7,101 bases of DNA, from positions 1-7,101 of the forward strand of contig JANXOO010000355.1 of assembly GCA_025353525.1 (NCBI GenBank), in the 5' to 3' direction. The stretch is from Schlesneria sp. Its GTDB lineage: Bacteria; Planctomycetota; Planctomycetia; Planctomycetales; Planctomycetaceae. This document shows positions 1-5,325 of this stretch, in pieces; position 1 is the first letter of the stretch; the number at the start of each line of letters is the position of its first letter. The position numbers and the translations under genes were made by a program. The notes below the pieces were generated by a model. That model worked only from the letters and a program-made list of their open reading frames with translations. It ran no database searches and was not told the origin of the DNA.

Positions 1-1
1 C

Positions 2-400
2 GAGCGAAAAGCGACCGAAGACAAACCGAACAAATTGACCTTCAGCGGATTGTTGAACGCAATTGATGGTGTGGCTGCGGGCGAAGGCCGCATTCTGTTC
101 GCAACTACGAATCACCTCGATCGACTTGACGCGGCGCTGATTCGACCCGGCCGGTTTGATCGACAGGAACTGATCGGCAATGCAGACAGAGACCAGTTAC
201 GCCGACTTTTCGTTCGTTTCTTCAGTGACAATGATCCGTCGATGGCTGACTATTTCGCGGAAAGTCTGCCTGACGGAGAACTTTCGATGTCAGCCGTCCA
301 GACGTACCTGATTCAGCATGTTGCAAGCGCAGACGACGCATTGATGTCTCTTGAAGACCTGATGGAACCCGCTTCCGCGCCGGACGAATTGGCTCGATGA
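2..400 (+). CDS. BCS1-like AAA ATPase, C-terminal part (5' end outside window)
   Basis: The reading frame is open from the window edge, so the N-terminus and the Walker A/B region are missing; about 132 residues remain. The visible part begins with LTFSGLLNAIDGV, then ILFATTNHLDRLD (sensor-1 region) and LIRPGRFDR (arginine-finger region). It ends with a small helical lid containing LSMSAVQTYLIQH. This order and wording match the BCS1 branch of AAA ATPases, known best from the mitochondrial chaperone that inserts the Rieske iron-sulfur protein. Bacterial homologues are common but their clients are mostly unknown, so a function beyond ATP-driven protein remodelling is not claimed. A TTG at position 35 is only an internal leucine, not the start. 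The gene ends in TGA at 398-400, one base before a 28-bp direct repeat, and converges on the E1-like gene. No clear hairpin terminator is visible after it. Confidence 0.88.
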   Translation, partial: ERKATEDKPNKLTFSGLLNAIDGVAAGEGRILFATTNHLDRLDAALIRPGRFDRQELIGNADRDQLRRLFVRFFSDNDPSMADYFAESLPDGELSMSAVQTYLIQHVASADDALMSLEDLMEPASAPDELAR

Positions 401-428
401 TCCGGATGAGCGGCTCGGTTTCCGATCA
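401..428. repeat. 28-bp direct repeat, copy 1
   Basis: This 28-bp stretch matches 475-502 at 26 of 28 positions; the two differences are both G here and A there. Copy 1 begins immediately after the TGA of the BCS1-like gene and lies wholly in the convergent spacer. The shared core begins TCCGGATGAGCG and ends GTTTCCGATCA. Confidence 0.8.
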
Positions 429-474
429 TGAGGATGTTTTTACGGCGCGATGCTGAAGCGTAACCTGCTTATTG

Positions 475-502
475 TCCGGATGAGCGACTCAGTTTCCGAT
501 CA
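475..502. repeat. 28-bp direct repeat, copy 2, overlapping a gene end
   Basis: This is the second copy of the repeat at 401-428, offset by 74 bp. It overlaps the 3' end of the reverse-strand E1-like gene: the TGA (489-491) and the last codons of that gene lie inside the repeat. The extreme C-terminus of that protein may therefore have been set by the repeat. Confidence 0.8.
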
Positions 503-1565
503 CGCGAGCGTAGATGCTGCGGGCGGCGGCGATGTCGTCGGTCCCCTCAATGATGGCTCGACCGTCCCGAAAAACAGTTATTTCGTACATCGGGTCGGTC
601 AGCGTCAGTCTTACCAGGAACGGATTGCTCGTGACTGCCCCGAGTTTCCGCAACTTTGCGGCCAGTTCGTCCAGTAACAGATTGGCCGGCTGGGCAGGTG
701 AGATCTGGACCGAGTTTCGTCCGCACAGGACTGTCGATTGCGATTTGTTGCCACCATTTAACCAGTCACGTCTCCCGTGGACGCATGCCGGACATTCGCT
801 TCGCTCCCGGAGCTTTGACAGACTCATCTGCCTCAGCGTTCCGTCCCAGACATCGACGATCGTCAGTTGCGGAGCAACCAGATCCTTTCGCCCGGACAGA
901 ATCTTGAGTGCCGTTGTCGCCTGAAGCGCGGTCACCATATGAATGGCAGGAGCGATGACTCCGGCCGTATCGCACGTTTCAGTTGCTCCGGCATCGGGAG
1001 GCGTTTCGATCACGCATCGCAAACAGGCTGATTCGCCAGGAAAAATGGCCATCGTCTGGCCATGGCTGCCAACGCATCCGGCATAGACCCAGGGGATTCC
1101 CGTTTCCAGCGCAACGTCGTTGATCAGAAACCGAACCTCGAAATTATCGGTTCCGTCGAGTATCAAATCGACATCCTTTACAAAGTCGCGCACGTTCCGC
1201 CAATCGATATCGGCGACATGCGGTTCGATCGTGACTTGTGAATTGATCCTGGACAGCTTGTTGGCCGCGACAATCGATTTTGGCAGATGATTGGCAACGT
1301 CGTGTTCGTCGAACAGGATCTGTCGTTGAAGATTTGACAGGTCGACGAAATCGCGATCGACGATCCGCAAGAACCCGACACCTGCACGAACAAGTGTATC
1401 GGCCAGTACGGTCCCTAACGCTCCGCATCCACACAGCAGTACCCGCGACGCGCAGATCTTCATCTGTCCTTCCGGGCCGATTCCCGAAAATCGCATCTGA
1501 CGACTGTAGCGATCGAGCGGTTGAGGGCTCCTCTGATCGCTGGAGCCTTGTGGTTCGTTAGTCAC
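489..1565 (-). CDS. ThiF/MoeB/HesA family E1-like adenylyltransferase
   Basis: Enzymes of this family bind ATP and adenylate the C-terminal glycine of a small sulfur carrier (ThiS, MoaD or similar) in the cytoplasm, feeding thiamine, molybdopterin or cysteine synthesis. Numbered from the chosen GTG, the 358-aa protein shows RYSRQ (19-23), the nucleotide-binding GCGALG (46-51), DRDFVDLSNLQRQ (70-82), DGTDNFEVR (137-145) and two zinc-type pairs, CLRC (181-184) and CPAC (258-261). C198 in CDTAGV sits where the family's reactive cysteine is expected. A tail of about 95 residues after CPAC contains CGRNSVQI (281-288) and VFRDGRAIIEGT, resembling the C-terminal extension of some Gram-positive-type members. 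An ATG at 1670 is in frame, but a good -10 (TATAAA, 1593-1588) lies between it and the GTG at 1565, and the extra 35 residues look unlike the family. No carrier gene is adjacent, so ThiF, MoeB and HesA cannot be separated. Confidence 0.9.
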   Translation of the reverse strand: MTNEPQGSSDQRSPQPLDRYSRQMRFSGIGPEGQMKICASRVLLCGCGALGTVLADTLVRAGVGFLRIVDRDFVDLSNLQRQILFDEHDVANHLPKSIVAANKLSRINSQVTIEPHVADIDWRNVRDFVKDVDLILDGTDNFEVRFLINDVALETGIPWVYAGCVGSHGQTMAIFPGESACLRCVIETPPDAGATETCDTAGVIAPAIHMVTALQATTALKILSGRKDLVAPQLTIVDVWDGTLRQMSLSKLRERSECPACVHGRRDWLNGGNKSQSTVLCGRNSVQISPAQPANLLLDELAAKLRKLGAVTSNPFLVRLTLTDPMYEITVFRDGRAIIEGTDDIAAARSIYARVIGN

Positions 1566-1587
1566 TTTTTTTTCTTTGCGACGAGAG

Positions 1588-1595
1588 TTTATACT
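1588..1595. promoter_or_regulatory. Overlapping divergent -10 candidates
   Basis: On the reverse strand TATAAA (1593 to 1588) would start a transcript near 1581, giving a leader of about 16 nt before the GTG at 1565. On the forward strand the same bases read TATACT (1590-1595) and would give a long leader of about 170 nt before the ATG at 1770. Neither has a good -35, so this rests on the -10 matches and their position between divergent genes. Confidence 0.35.
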
Positions 1596-1630
1596 GCTCG
1601 CGGTCCAGATTGAGGTGTCGTTTGAAGGTC

Positions 1631-1667
1631 CGTTTCCGCGTTCGGTGCGAATCCACCGTTGGAAACG
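1631..1667. promoter_or_regulatory. Nested inverted repeat in the divergent intergenic region
   Basis: The outer arms CGTTTCC (1631-1637) and GGAAACG (1661-1667) are perfect complements. Inside them CGGTG (1643-1647) and CACCG (1654-1658) also pair perfectly around a 6-nt loop. The two stems are separated by an asymmetric internal loop (5 nt on the left, 2 nt on the right). It lies in the predicted leader of the chorismate-lyase-like gene and upstream of the E1-like promoter, so it could be an RNA leader structure or a protein-binding site. There is no T-run, so a terminator is unlikely. Confidence 0.4.
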
Positions 1668-1769
1668 CACTTTCCAGCAATTGTCGAAGTCTTTCGTGGC
1701 CTCATTTCAAACCGCGCGAAGTATATCGAACCGCCGCAACGCTTGAATTATTTTCGATGGCGACCCGTA

Positions 1770-2324
1770 ATGAATCCTCATGATGAACTCGTTTCGCTCA
1801 CAAAGCTCTTTCCTGAATCAGCGGCGCTTTTTCTGCAGGCAGAGCACATTCCGTCTGCGGTGACCCCCGAACCGTATAAGGGAATGCTTGTTCATGAACA
1901 CCATATGACCATCGCGATGGAAACCTTTCATCGCAGTGCTGTCGACGTTCGGGTTCTCGACCACATGCTGAACGGAAACGAGTATGCTCGAAAAATTCTG
2001 CTCGTTAAACACGGAACGAATACCGTTGTGCAGTTTGGAATCGTCCGCTTTCATCTGGGATATGTGACCGATGCCGTTCGCGAGCAAATCATTGCAGGCG
2101 AAATCCCGCTCGGTCGGATTCTTATCAATCACAACGTCCTGCGGCATATCGATCTTGGTGCCATTCTGGAAATCACGGCGGGACCGGGGTTGGCTGGTTA
2201 TTTTTCAATGCCGGTTGGGGCCATGACATACGGTCGAATGGCGACGATTTTTTGCAATCGCCAGCCGGCCGTTGATCTGCTTGAGGTCTCGGCACCTCTC
2301 ATCAAATTTCCTGAACCGGCTTAA
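1770..2324 (+). CDS. Chorismate lyase-like (UbiC/DUF98 fold) protein
   Basis: This 184-aa protein resembles small chorismate pyruvate-lyase-type proteins, which convert chorismate to 4-hydroxybenzoate and pyruvate. Supporting features in family order are [19 protein letters not shown] (61-79), [12 protein letters not shown] (88-99), [16 protein letters not shown] (103-118, with the typical PLGR..L), and [20 protein letters not shown] (154-173). The arginine at 156 and glutamate at 172 sit where UbiC has its C-terminal substrate-binding Arg and Glu, by my reading. The ATG at 1770 is preferred over a TTG at 1659: the extra 37 residues look non-conserved and the TTG lies inside a hairpin. No strong Shine-Dalgarno is visible. 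The gene is divergent from the E1-like gene and followed by a long terminator-like inverted repeat. The same fold occurs in UTRA ligand-binding domains, but no DNA-binding domain is present. Enzyme activity is inferred; substrate and pathway are unknown. Confidence 0.68.
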   Translation: MNPHDELVSLTKLFPESAALFLQAEHIPSAVTPEPYKGMLVHEHHMTIAMETFHRSAVDVRVLDHMLNGNEYARKILLVKHGTNTVVQFGIVRFHLGYVTDAVREQIIAGEIPLGRILINHNVLRHIDLGAILEITAGPGLAGYFSMPVGAMTYGRMATIFCNRQPAVDLLEVSAPLIKFPEPA

Positions 2325-2330
2325 TCCGCG

Positions 2331-2385
2331 CTGAAAAAAGGGGGACAGGCACCAGGAAGACCTGGAGCCAGTCCCCGTTTTTCAG
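2331..2385. terminator. Long inverted repeat, bidirectional terminator and possible REP-type element
   Basis: The outer arms CTGAAAAA (2331-2338) and TTTTTCAG (2378-2385) flank GGGGAC and GTCCCC. Inside these, GGC-A-CCAGG and CCTGG-A-GCC pair around an AAGA loop, with A/A mismatches. Nearly all of the 55 bases can fold into one stem. The A-run on one side and T-run on the other suit termination in both directions. It begins 6 bp after the TAA of the chorismate-lyase-like gene. The left arm contains GGGGACAGGCACC, which I recall as a common dispersed repeat in planctomycetes and some other phyla, often discussed with RAYT (Y1) transposases. That identity was not searched. Confidence 0.75.
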
Positions 2386-2483
2386 TCGGTAAGGACCGGC
2401 GCATCATCTACTGTCGGAACCGTTTTAGCTGAAACTGACTGAATCGCTCGGCGATATGCTGCGGAGAAATACGAAGATTTTTT

Positions 2484-2511
2484 ACCACAGAGACACGGAG
2501 GCACAGAGAAG
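2484..2511. repeat. CACAGAGACAC-type repeat, copy C (inverted relative to A and B)
   Basis: This copy contains ACCACAGAGACACGGAGG followed by CACAGAGAAG. It matches the reverse complement of the tail of copy B (near 2802-2829) at 24 of 28 positions. I recall this motif as a dispersed intergenic repeat in many bacterial genomes, including planctomycetes; here it is identified only by its local copies. Confidence 0.6.
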
Positions 2512-2530
2512 GAAGGAGAAGGAAGGAGAA
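2511..2530. repeat. Two tandem copies of a 10-bp GA-rich unit
   Basis: GGAAGGAGAA occurs twice head to tail with no mismatch, directly abutting repeat copy C. It looks like a small tandem duplication and has no recognisable coding role. Confidence 0.7.
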
Positions 2531-2604
2531 GAGGCACGTTGCGAGGGTGCTCCGAGAGACTGACCGGGGTTTCTCGTTTCTTCGTTCGTGCATGGAATTT
2601 ATTG

Positions 2605-2650
2605 CGGATTCGCCTTTTCTTGCTTGTCTTCTCTGTGTCTTGTGGTTCAC
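2605..2650. repeat. Dispersed repeat, copy A (direct)
   Basis: The 46-bp copy starts CGGATTCGCCTTTTCTTGC and ends TGTGGTTCAC. It aligns with copy B (2779-2833) with three mismatches and one 9-nt deletion, in which CTGTGCCTC is missing here. The CT-rich middle is the complement of the CACAGAGACAC motif in copy C. Confidence 0.75.
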
Positions 2651-2747
2651 TCTTTAATTCGTGTTCTTTGTGTTGGTGTGGGCGTTTGTTTCAGGATGAG
2701 GAATTCGTTATTGGTCTTTGTCATTTGGGGAGATGCAGCGACGTGGC

Positions 2748-2762
2748 GGCTCGGTCGGAGCC
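2748..2762. repeat. Small GC-rich hairpin
   Basis: GGCTC and GAGCC pair perfectly around a 5-nt GGTCG loop, followed by TCGCCCTCCC. It lies between repeat copies A and B. The wider motif resembles another GC-rich dispersed repeat that I associate with planctomycete intergenic DNA, but this is recollection only. Confidence 0.4.
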
Positions 2763-2778
2763 TCGCCCTCCCATAATC

Positions 2779-2833
2779 CGGATTCGCCTTTTCTTGCCTG
2801 GCTTCTCTGTGTCTCTGTGCCTCTGTGATTCAC
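2779..2833. repeat. Dispersed repeat, copy B (direct)
   Basis: This 55-bp copy shares its first 19 bp exactly with copy A, then differs by three substitutions and carries a 9-bp segment that A lacks. Its tail, including TGTGTCTCTGTGCCTCTGTG, is the inverted partner of copy C. A second CGATTCGCCCTGG just downstream (near 2845) echoes the beginning of the element. Confidence 0.75.
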
Positions 2834-3036
2834 TTCCTCTTTCGACGATTCGCCCTGGAGAAATCCACTGGCATGTCAGCAACTTGCGACAATTGTTTAT
2901 GCGCCGATCCTTAGCCCTTTAGATTCTGCCACCTTTGGCGGCATAGTTTCTGCGTAAATGCCAGACTCCACCTGTTGAGGTCAATACCGTGAATACGCTT
3001 GAATACTAAAACTCGTACATCCGGGAAAGAGGACAC

Positions 3037-3375
3037 TCAAGCGACTTCCGTTTCCGGACCTGCAGTCCATCGTTTTTCCGTCACATGCGACGGATCGCGC
3101 AGCGAACGCTCATCGATCCAAGCATAAAACTCGCACGGAAGCTTTTTCCGCAAGTCCTTCTCAATTTCCTGTCGGTCGCCGTATTCCAATCGGGCGTTGA
3201 TACTTGCCGGGTTGAGAACCTGCCGGTAGCATACGCCCGCATTGAAAAACCGGATCCGTTCCCGATATCGTTCATTCGAGTTCAAACGAATGCAACGCGA
3301 TTTTTGAAGTGACTGATTGACCCGCACGCAAGGAAACTTACGGTGTCCGACCCGACAAAATTGAGTATCGATCAA
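3037..3375 (-). CDS. Uncertain small ORF or gene remnant, function unknown
   Basis: The reverse strand is open for 112 codons. The C-terminal two thirds read like a soluble protein (for example LEYGDRQEIEKDLRKKLP, then CEFYAWIDER), with mixed charged and hydrophobic residues and no low complexity. I recognise no family. The only in-frame ATG (3375) lies 33 bp inside the transketolase gene; a GTG at 3327 would give about 96 residues, but neither has a ribosome binding site. The complementary strand is also open in exact codon register from upstream of 3037 to TGA at 3310-3312, so openness alone cannot prove coding. It could be a small gene, a decayed 3' fragment, or chance. Confidence 0.25.
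   Translation of the reverse strand: MIDTQFCRVGHRKFPCVRVNQSLQKSRCIRLNSNERYRERIRFFNAGVCYRQVLNPASINARLEYGDRQEIEKDLRKKLPCEFYAWIDERSLRDPSHVTEKRWTAGPETEVA
3331..3334 (+). promoter_or_regulatory. Ribosome binding site fixing the transketolase GTG start
   Basis: AAGGA (3330-3334) sits 8 nt before the GTG at 3343, an optimal spacing. An in-frame TGA at 3310-3312 rules out a start much further upstream. This is the clearest Shine-Dalgarno in the window. Confidence 0.65.
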
Positions 3376-4182
3376 CTAAAAGACACGGCCAAGGCGATTC
3401 GACGGCTGATTATCAAGATCACAACTGAAGCCGGCAGCGGGCATCCGACGAGCAGCCTGTCAGCCGTCGAAGTTGTTACCGCGCTTTATTTCGGCGGTTT
3501 CTTGCGACATCACAAAGAAAATCCCCGACACCCGAAGCGCGATCGCTTTATCCTCAGTAAAGGCCACGCGGTTCCGGTTCTTTACTCGGCCCTTTGTCAG
3601 GCCGGGTACTACACATTTGAACAGATTATGACGTTGCGGAAGCTCGGCAGCCCGTTTGAAGGGCATCCGAACATGAAGCGACTCGACACGATGGAAGCGT
3701 CGACGGGATCGCTCGGTCAAGGGCTTTCGCTCGGAATAGGGCACGCACTCGCTTGCCGCCTCGACGGTTATGATGCTCATACCTACGTCATGATGGGTGA
3801 TGGCGAAATGGACGAAGGTCAGGTCTGGGAAGCGATCGCAACCGCCGAAAAGTACAAGCTGGCGAATCTGACTGCGATCGTCGACCAAAACGGATATCAG
3901 CAGACAGGCGCGACAAAAGACGTGCTTGACTTGAAGCCGTTCGCAGCCAAGTTTGAAGCGTTTGGCTGGCATACCCAGGTCATCGAAGGGAATTCGATGG
4001 AGGCTGTCGTCGACGGACTGGCAAAGGCCAAAGCGGTGACAGACCGGCCTACAGCGATTATTTCGCAAACGAAAAAGGGATTTGGAATTCTGCCCGTGAT
4101 CGAGCCGACAGGCGATTTGAATTATCACGGCAAGCCCCTGTCCAAAGAATTGGCCGAAAAAGCGTTGGCGTTGCTGCAGTAA
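3343..4182 (+). CDS. tkt: Transketolase, N-terminal (ThDP-binding) subunit
   Basis: This subunit binds the thiamine-diphosphate pyrophosphate and metal ion in transketolase, which transfers two-carbon ketol units between sugar phosphates in the pentose phosphate pathway. In the 279-aa protein, GSGHPTSSLSAVE (31-43), SKGHAVPVLYSAL (72-84), FEGHP (105-109) and GSLGQGLSLGIGHA (122-135) are typical transketolase segments. The ThDP motif runs from GDG (152-154) to N183 (IVDQN). The length matches split transketolases of many bacteria and archaea, about 270-290 aa, rather than the 660-aa single-chain enzyme. The start is GTG with a good AAGGA 8 nt upstream. The gene is followed after 123 bp by its partner subunit on the same strand, and the two should form one enzyme. 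No frameshift joins them: a clear stop and separate start are present. Confidence 0.95.
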   Translation: MSDPTKLSIDQLKDTAKAIRRLIIKITTEAGSGHPTSSLSAVEVVTALYFGGFLRHHKENPRHPKRDRFILSKGHAVPVLYSALCQAGYYTFEQIMTLRKLGSPFEGHPNMKRLDTMEASTGSLGQGLSLGIGHALACRLDGYDAHTYVMMGDGEMDEGQVWEAIATAEKYKLANLTAIVDQNGYQQTGATKDVLDLKPFAAKFEAFGWHTQVIEGNSMEAVVDGLAKAKAVTDRPTAIISQTKKGFGILPVIEPTGDLNYHGKPLSKELAEKALALLQ

Positions 4183-4207
4183 GGCGACAAGAATTGTGAA
4201 CCGGGTA

Positions 4208-4228
4208 GGGGTTCTGTCTTCGAGCCCC
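4208..4228 (+). promoter_or_regulatory. Small hairpin between the two transketolase genes
   Basis: GGGGTTC (4208-4214) can pair with GAGCCCC (4222-4228), including one G-U pair, around a 7-nt loop. An alternative 5-bp stem, GAACC (4198-4202) with GGTTC (4210-4214), competes for the same bases. No T-run follows, so this is not a standard terminator. It could be an mRNA stability or processing element in the 123-nt spacer, or chance. Confidence 0.25.
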
Positions 4229-4305
4229 CCGATTGGACGTGACTGAATCTGCAAATATGGCGGGACGTGAAGACTCGTCCTGCACTACCTTGATGGAACC
4301 TGACG

Positions 4306-5265
4306 ATGTCGATTGGCGAAGCGGCTGGATTGAAGCTGGGTAAAGCGGTTCGTGATGCGTTTGGGACGGCACTCAAGGACCTTGGGAACGAATTTCCCAA
4401 CCTTGTCACTGTGGACGGCGATGTGGGGAATTCGACCCGCACCGAAGTCTTCGCGAAAGCGTTTCCGACCCGCGGCTTTAACGTCGGTATTGCAGAATCC
4501 AACATGGTTAGTATTGCCGGTGGCCTTGCTGCTGCCGGAAAAATCCCGGTGGTCAGCAGCTTTGCGGCGTTTCTGCTGTGCAATGCGTTCGATCAAATCA
4601 GGATGTCAATCGCTTACCCGGGCATGAACGTGAAACTGGTCGGATCCCATGCCGGGATTTCAATCGGCGAAGACGGTGCCTCGCAGATGGGAATCGAAGA
4701 TGTTGGCCTGGCCTGTTCAATGCCAGGAATGACCGTTGTCGTTCCCGCCGACGCCATGTCGGCGAAAAAGGCGACGCGAGCGATGGTTGAGCACGTCGGC
4801 CCGGTCTATCTGCGCTGCGGACGTATTGAAGTTCCCGAAATCTACACCGAAGAAACTCCCTTTGTCATCGGAAAAGCAAACACACTGCGCGACGGCAACG
4901 ATGTGACGATTATCGCGAACGGCCTGATGGTTGGAATGGCACTCGATGCCGCCGCCATCTTGTCGAAATCCGGTGTCAACGTTCGGGTGATCGATATGCA
5001 TACGGTCAAGCCGCTTGACGAAGAAGCGATCGTCAAAGCAGCGAAAGAGACCGGTCGAATGGTTGTGACCGAAGAACACCTGATGGCAGGGGGGCTCGGT
5101 TCGGCTGTCGCAACGGTTGTCGCCCGGACCAAACCTGTTCCGATCGAATTCGTCAACGTAGGCGATTGTTATGCAGAAAGCGGAGATCCGATGGGACTTC
5201 TCCAGAAGTATGGTTTGACAACAGAAGCAATTATCGCCGCCGTGAACAAGGTTCGCAGCCGCTGA
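4306..5265 (+). CDS. tkt: Transketolase, C-terminal (pyrimidine-binding) subunit
   Basis: This 319-aa protein supplies the second half of transketolase: the domain that contacts the ThDP pyrimidine ring and the C-terminal transketolase domain. GIAESNM (61-67) carries the glutamate (E64) that activates the cofactor's aminopyrimidine in this family. SHAGISIGEDGASQMGIEDVG (starting at 114) is the typical substrate/cofactor loop. VTEEHLMAGGLGSAVA (254-269) marks the C-terminal domain. The ATG at 4306 is essentially fixed, because an in-frame TGA lies at 4291-4293; the Shine-Dalgarno is weak. The 1-deoxyxylulose-5-phosphate synthase and pyruvate dehydrogenase E1-beta families share the fold, but the pairing with the 279-aa subunit and the motif wording favour transketolase. 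An 11-bp perfect hairpin with a T-run follows 25 bp after the stop. Confidence 0.95.
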   Translation: MSIGEAAGLKLGKAVRDAFGTALKDLGNEFPNLVTVDGDVGNSTRTEVFAKAFPTRGFNVGIAESNMVSIAGGLAAAGKIPVVSSFAAFLLCNAFDQIRMSIAYPGMNVKLVGSHAGISIGEDGASQMGIEDVGLACSMPGMTVVVPADAMSAKKATRAMVEHVGPVYLRCGRIEVPEIYTEETPFVIGKANTLRDGNDVTIIANGLMVGMALDAAAILSKSGVNVRVIDMHTVKPLDEEAIVKAAKETGRMVVTEEHLMAGGLGSAVATVVARTKPVPIEFVNVGDCYAESGDPMGLLQKYGLTTEAIIAAVNKVRSR

Positions 5266-5280
5266 TCATTGACTTGCAGG

Positions 5281-5286
5281 TATAAT
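5281..5286 (+). promoter_or_regulatory. Perfect TATAAT -10 candidate for the GNAT gene
   Basis: TATAAT lies between the transketolase stop and the terminator hairpin. A start site about 7 nt downstream would place the hairpin at the very 5' end of the GNAT mRNA. No good -35 is present at 16-18 nt: TTGACT at 5269 is too close. It is therefore an incomplete promoter by sequence. Confidence 0.35.
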
Positions 5287-5290
5287 TCGG

Positions 5291-5325
5291 GAAACCCGGT
5301 GTCGTGACGGCACCGGGTTTCTTTT
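5291..5325 (+). terminator. Rho-independent terminator of the transketolase pair
   Basis: GAAACCCGGTG (5291-5301) and CACCGGGTTTC (5311-5321) are perfect 11-bp complements around a 9-nt loop, followed by TTTT. It lies 25 bp after the transketolase stop and about 11 bp before the ATG of the next gene, so it separates the two transcription units or reduces read-through. Confidence 0.85.

Larger units (their letters stand above)
2386..3036. other. Gene-free, repeat-rich spacer
   Basis: I find no convincing gene in this roughly 650-bp stretch. Short open frames exist on both strands, but they run through low-complexity repeats and give Leu/Cys/Ser-rich translations typical of such DNA. It holds a GA-rich repeat with a 10-bp tandem duplication, one inverted and two direct copies of a CACAGAGACAC-type element, and a small GC-rich hairpin at 2748-2762. 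The strand composition changes abruptly, from purine-rich near 2490-2530 to T-rich near 2610-2700. Confidence 0.6.

Noticed and set aside
514..924. 136-codon forward frame inside the E1-like gene
   Set aside because: It is antisense to a gene with strong ThiF/MoeB motifs and has Arg/Ser-rich composition.
1644..1654. GGTGCGAATCC, reminiscent of a cobalamin riboswitch core or a tRNA T-arm
   Set aside because: The other conserved cobalamin elements (such as the CCCGC/ACTGT part) are absent, and the T-stem pairing fails at the third pair, so neither RNA is supported.
1566..1670. 35-residue N-terminal extension of the E1-like protein from ATG 1670
   Set aside because: The best -10 for the gene lies inside this stretch, and the extension lacks family resemblance; the GTG at 1565 is preferred.
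2484..2833. Possible CRISPR-like array from repeated CT/GA motifs
   Set aside because: There are only three copies in mixed orientation with irregular spacing and no spacer pattern or cas genes.
2408..2922. Open frames on both strands through the repeat region, with Leu/Cys/Ser-rich translations
   Set aside because: The open frames are produced by the CT/GA-rich dispersed repeats; there are no recognisable domains or ribosome binding sites.
3460..4254. 264-codon open frame on the reverse strand inside the transketolase N-terminal gene
   Set aside because: It lies opposite a clearly recognised gene with all family motifs; its translation is rich in Arg, Cys and His as expected for an antisense shadow.
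5269..5286. TTGACT plus TATAAT as a complete sigma-70 promoter
   Set aside because: The two hexamers are only 6 nt apart, far from the required 16-18 nt, so TTGACT cannot serve as the -35.
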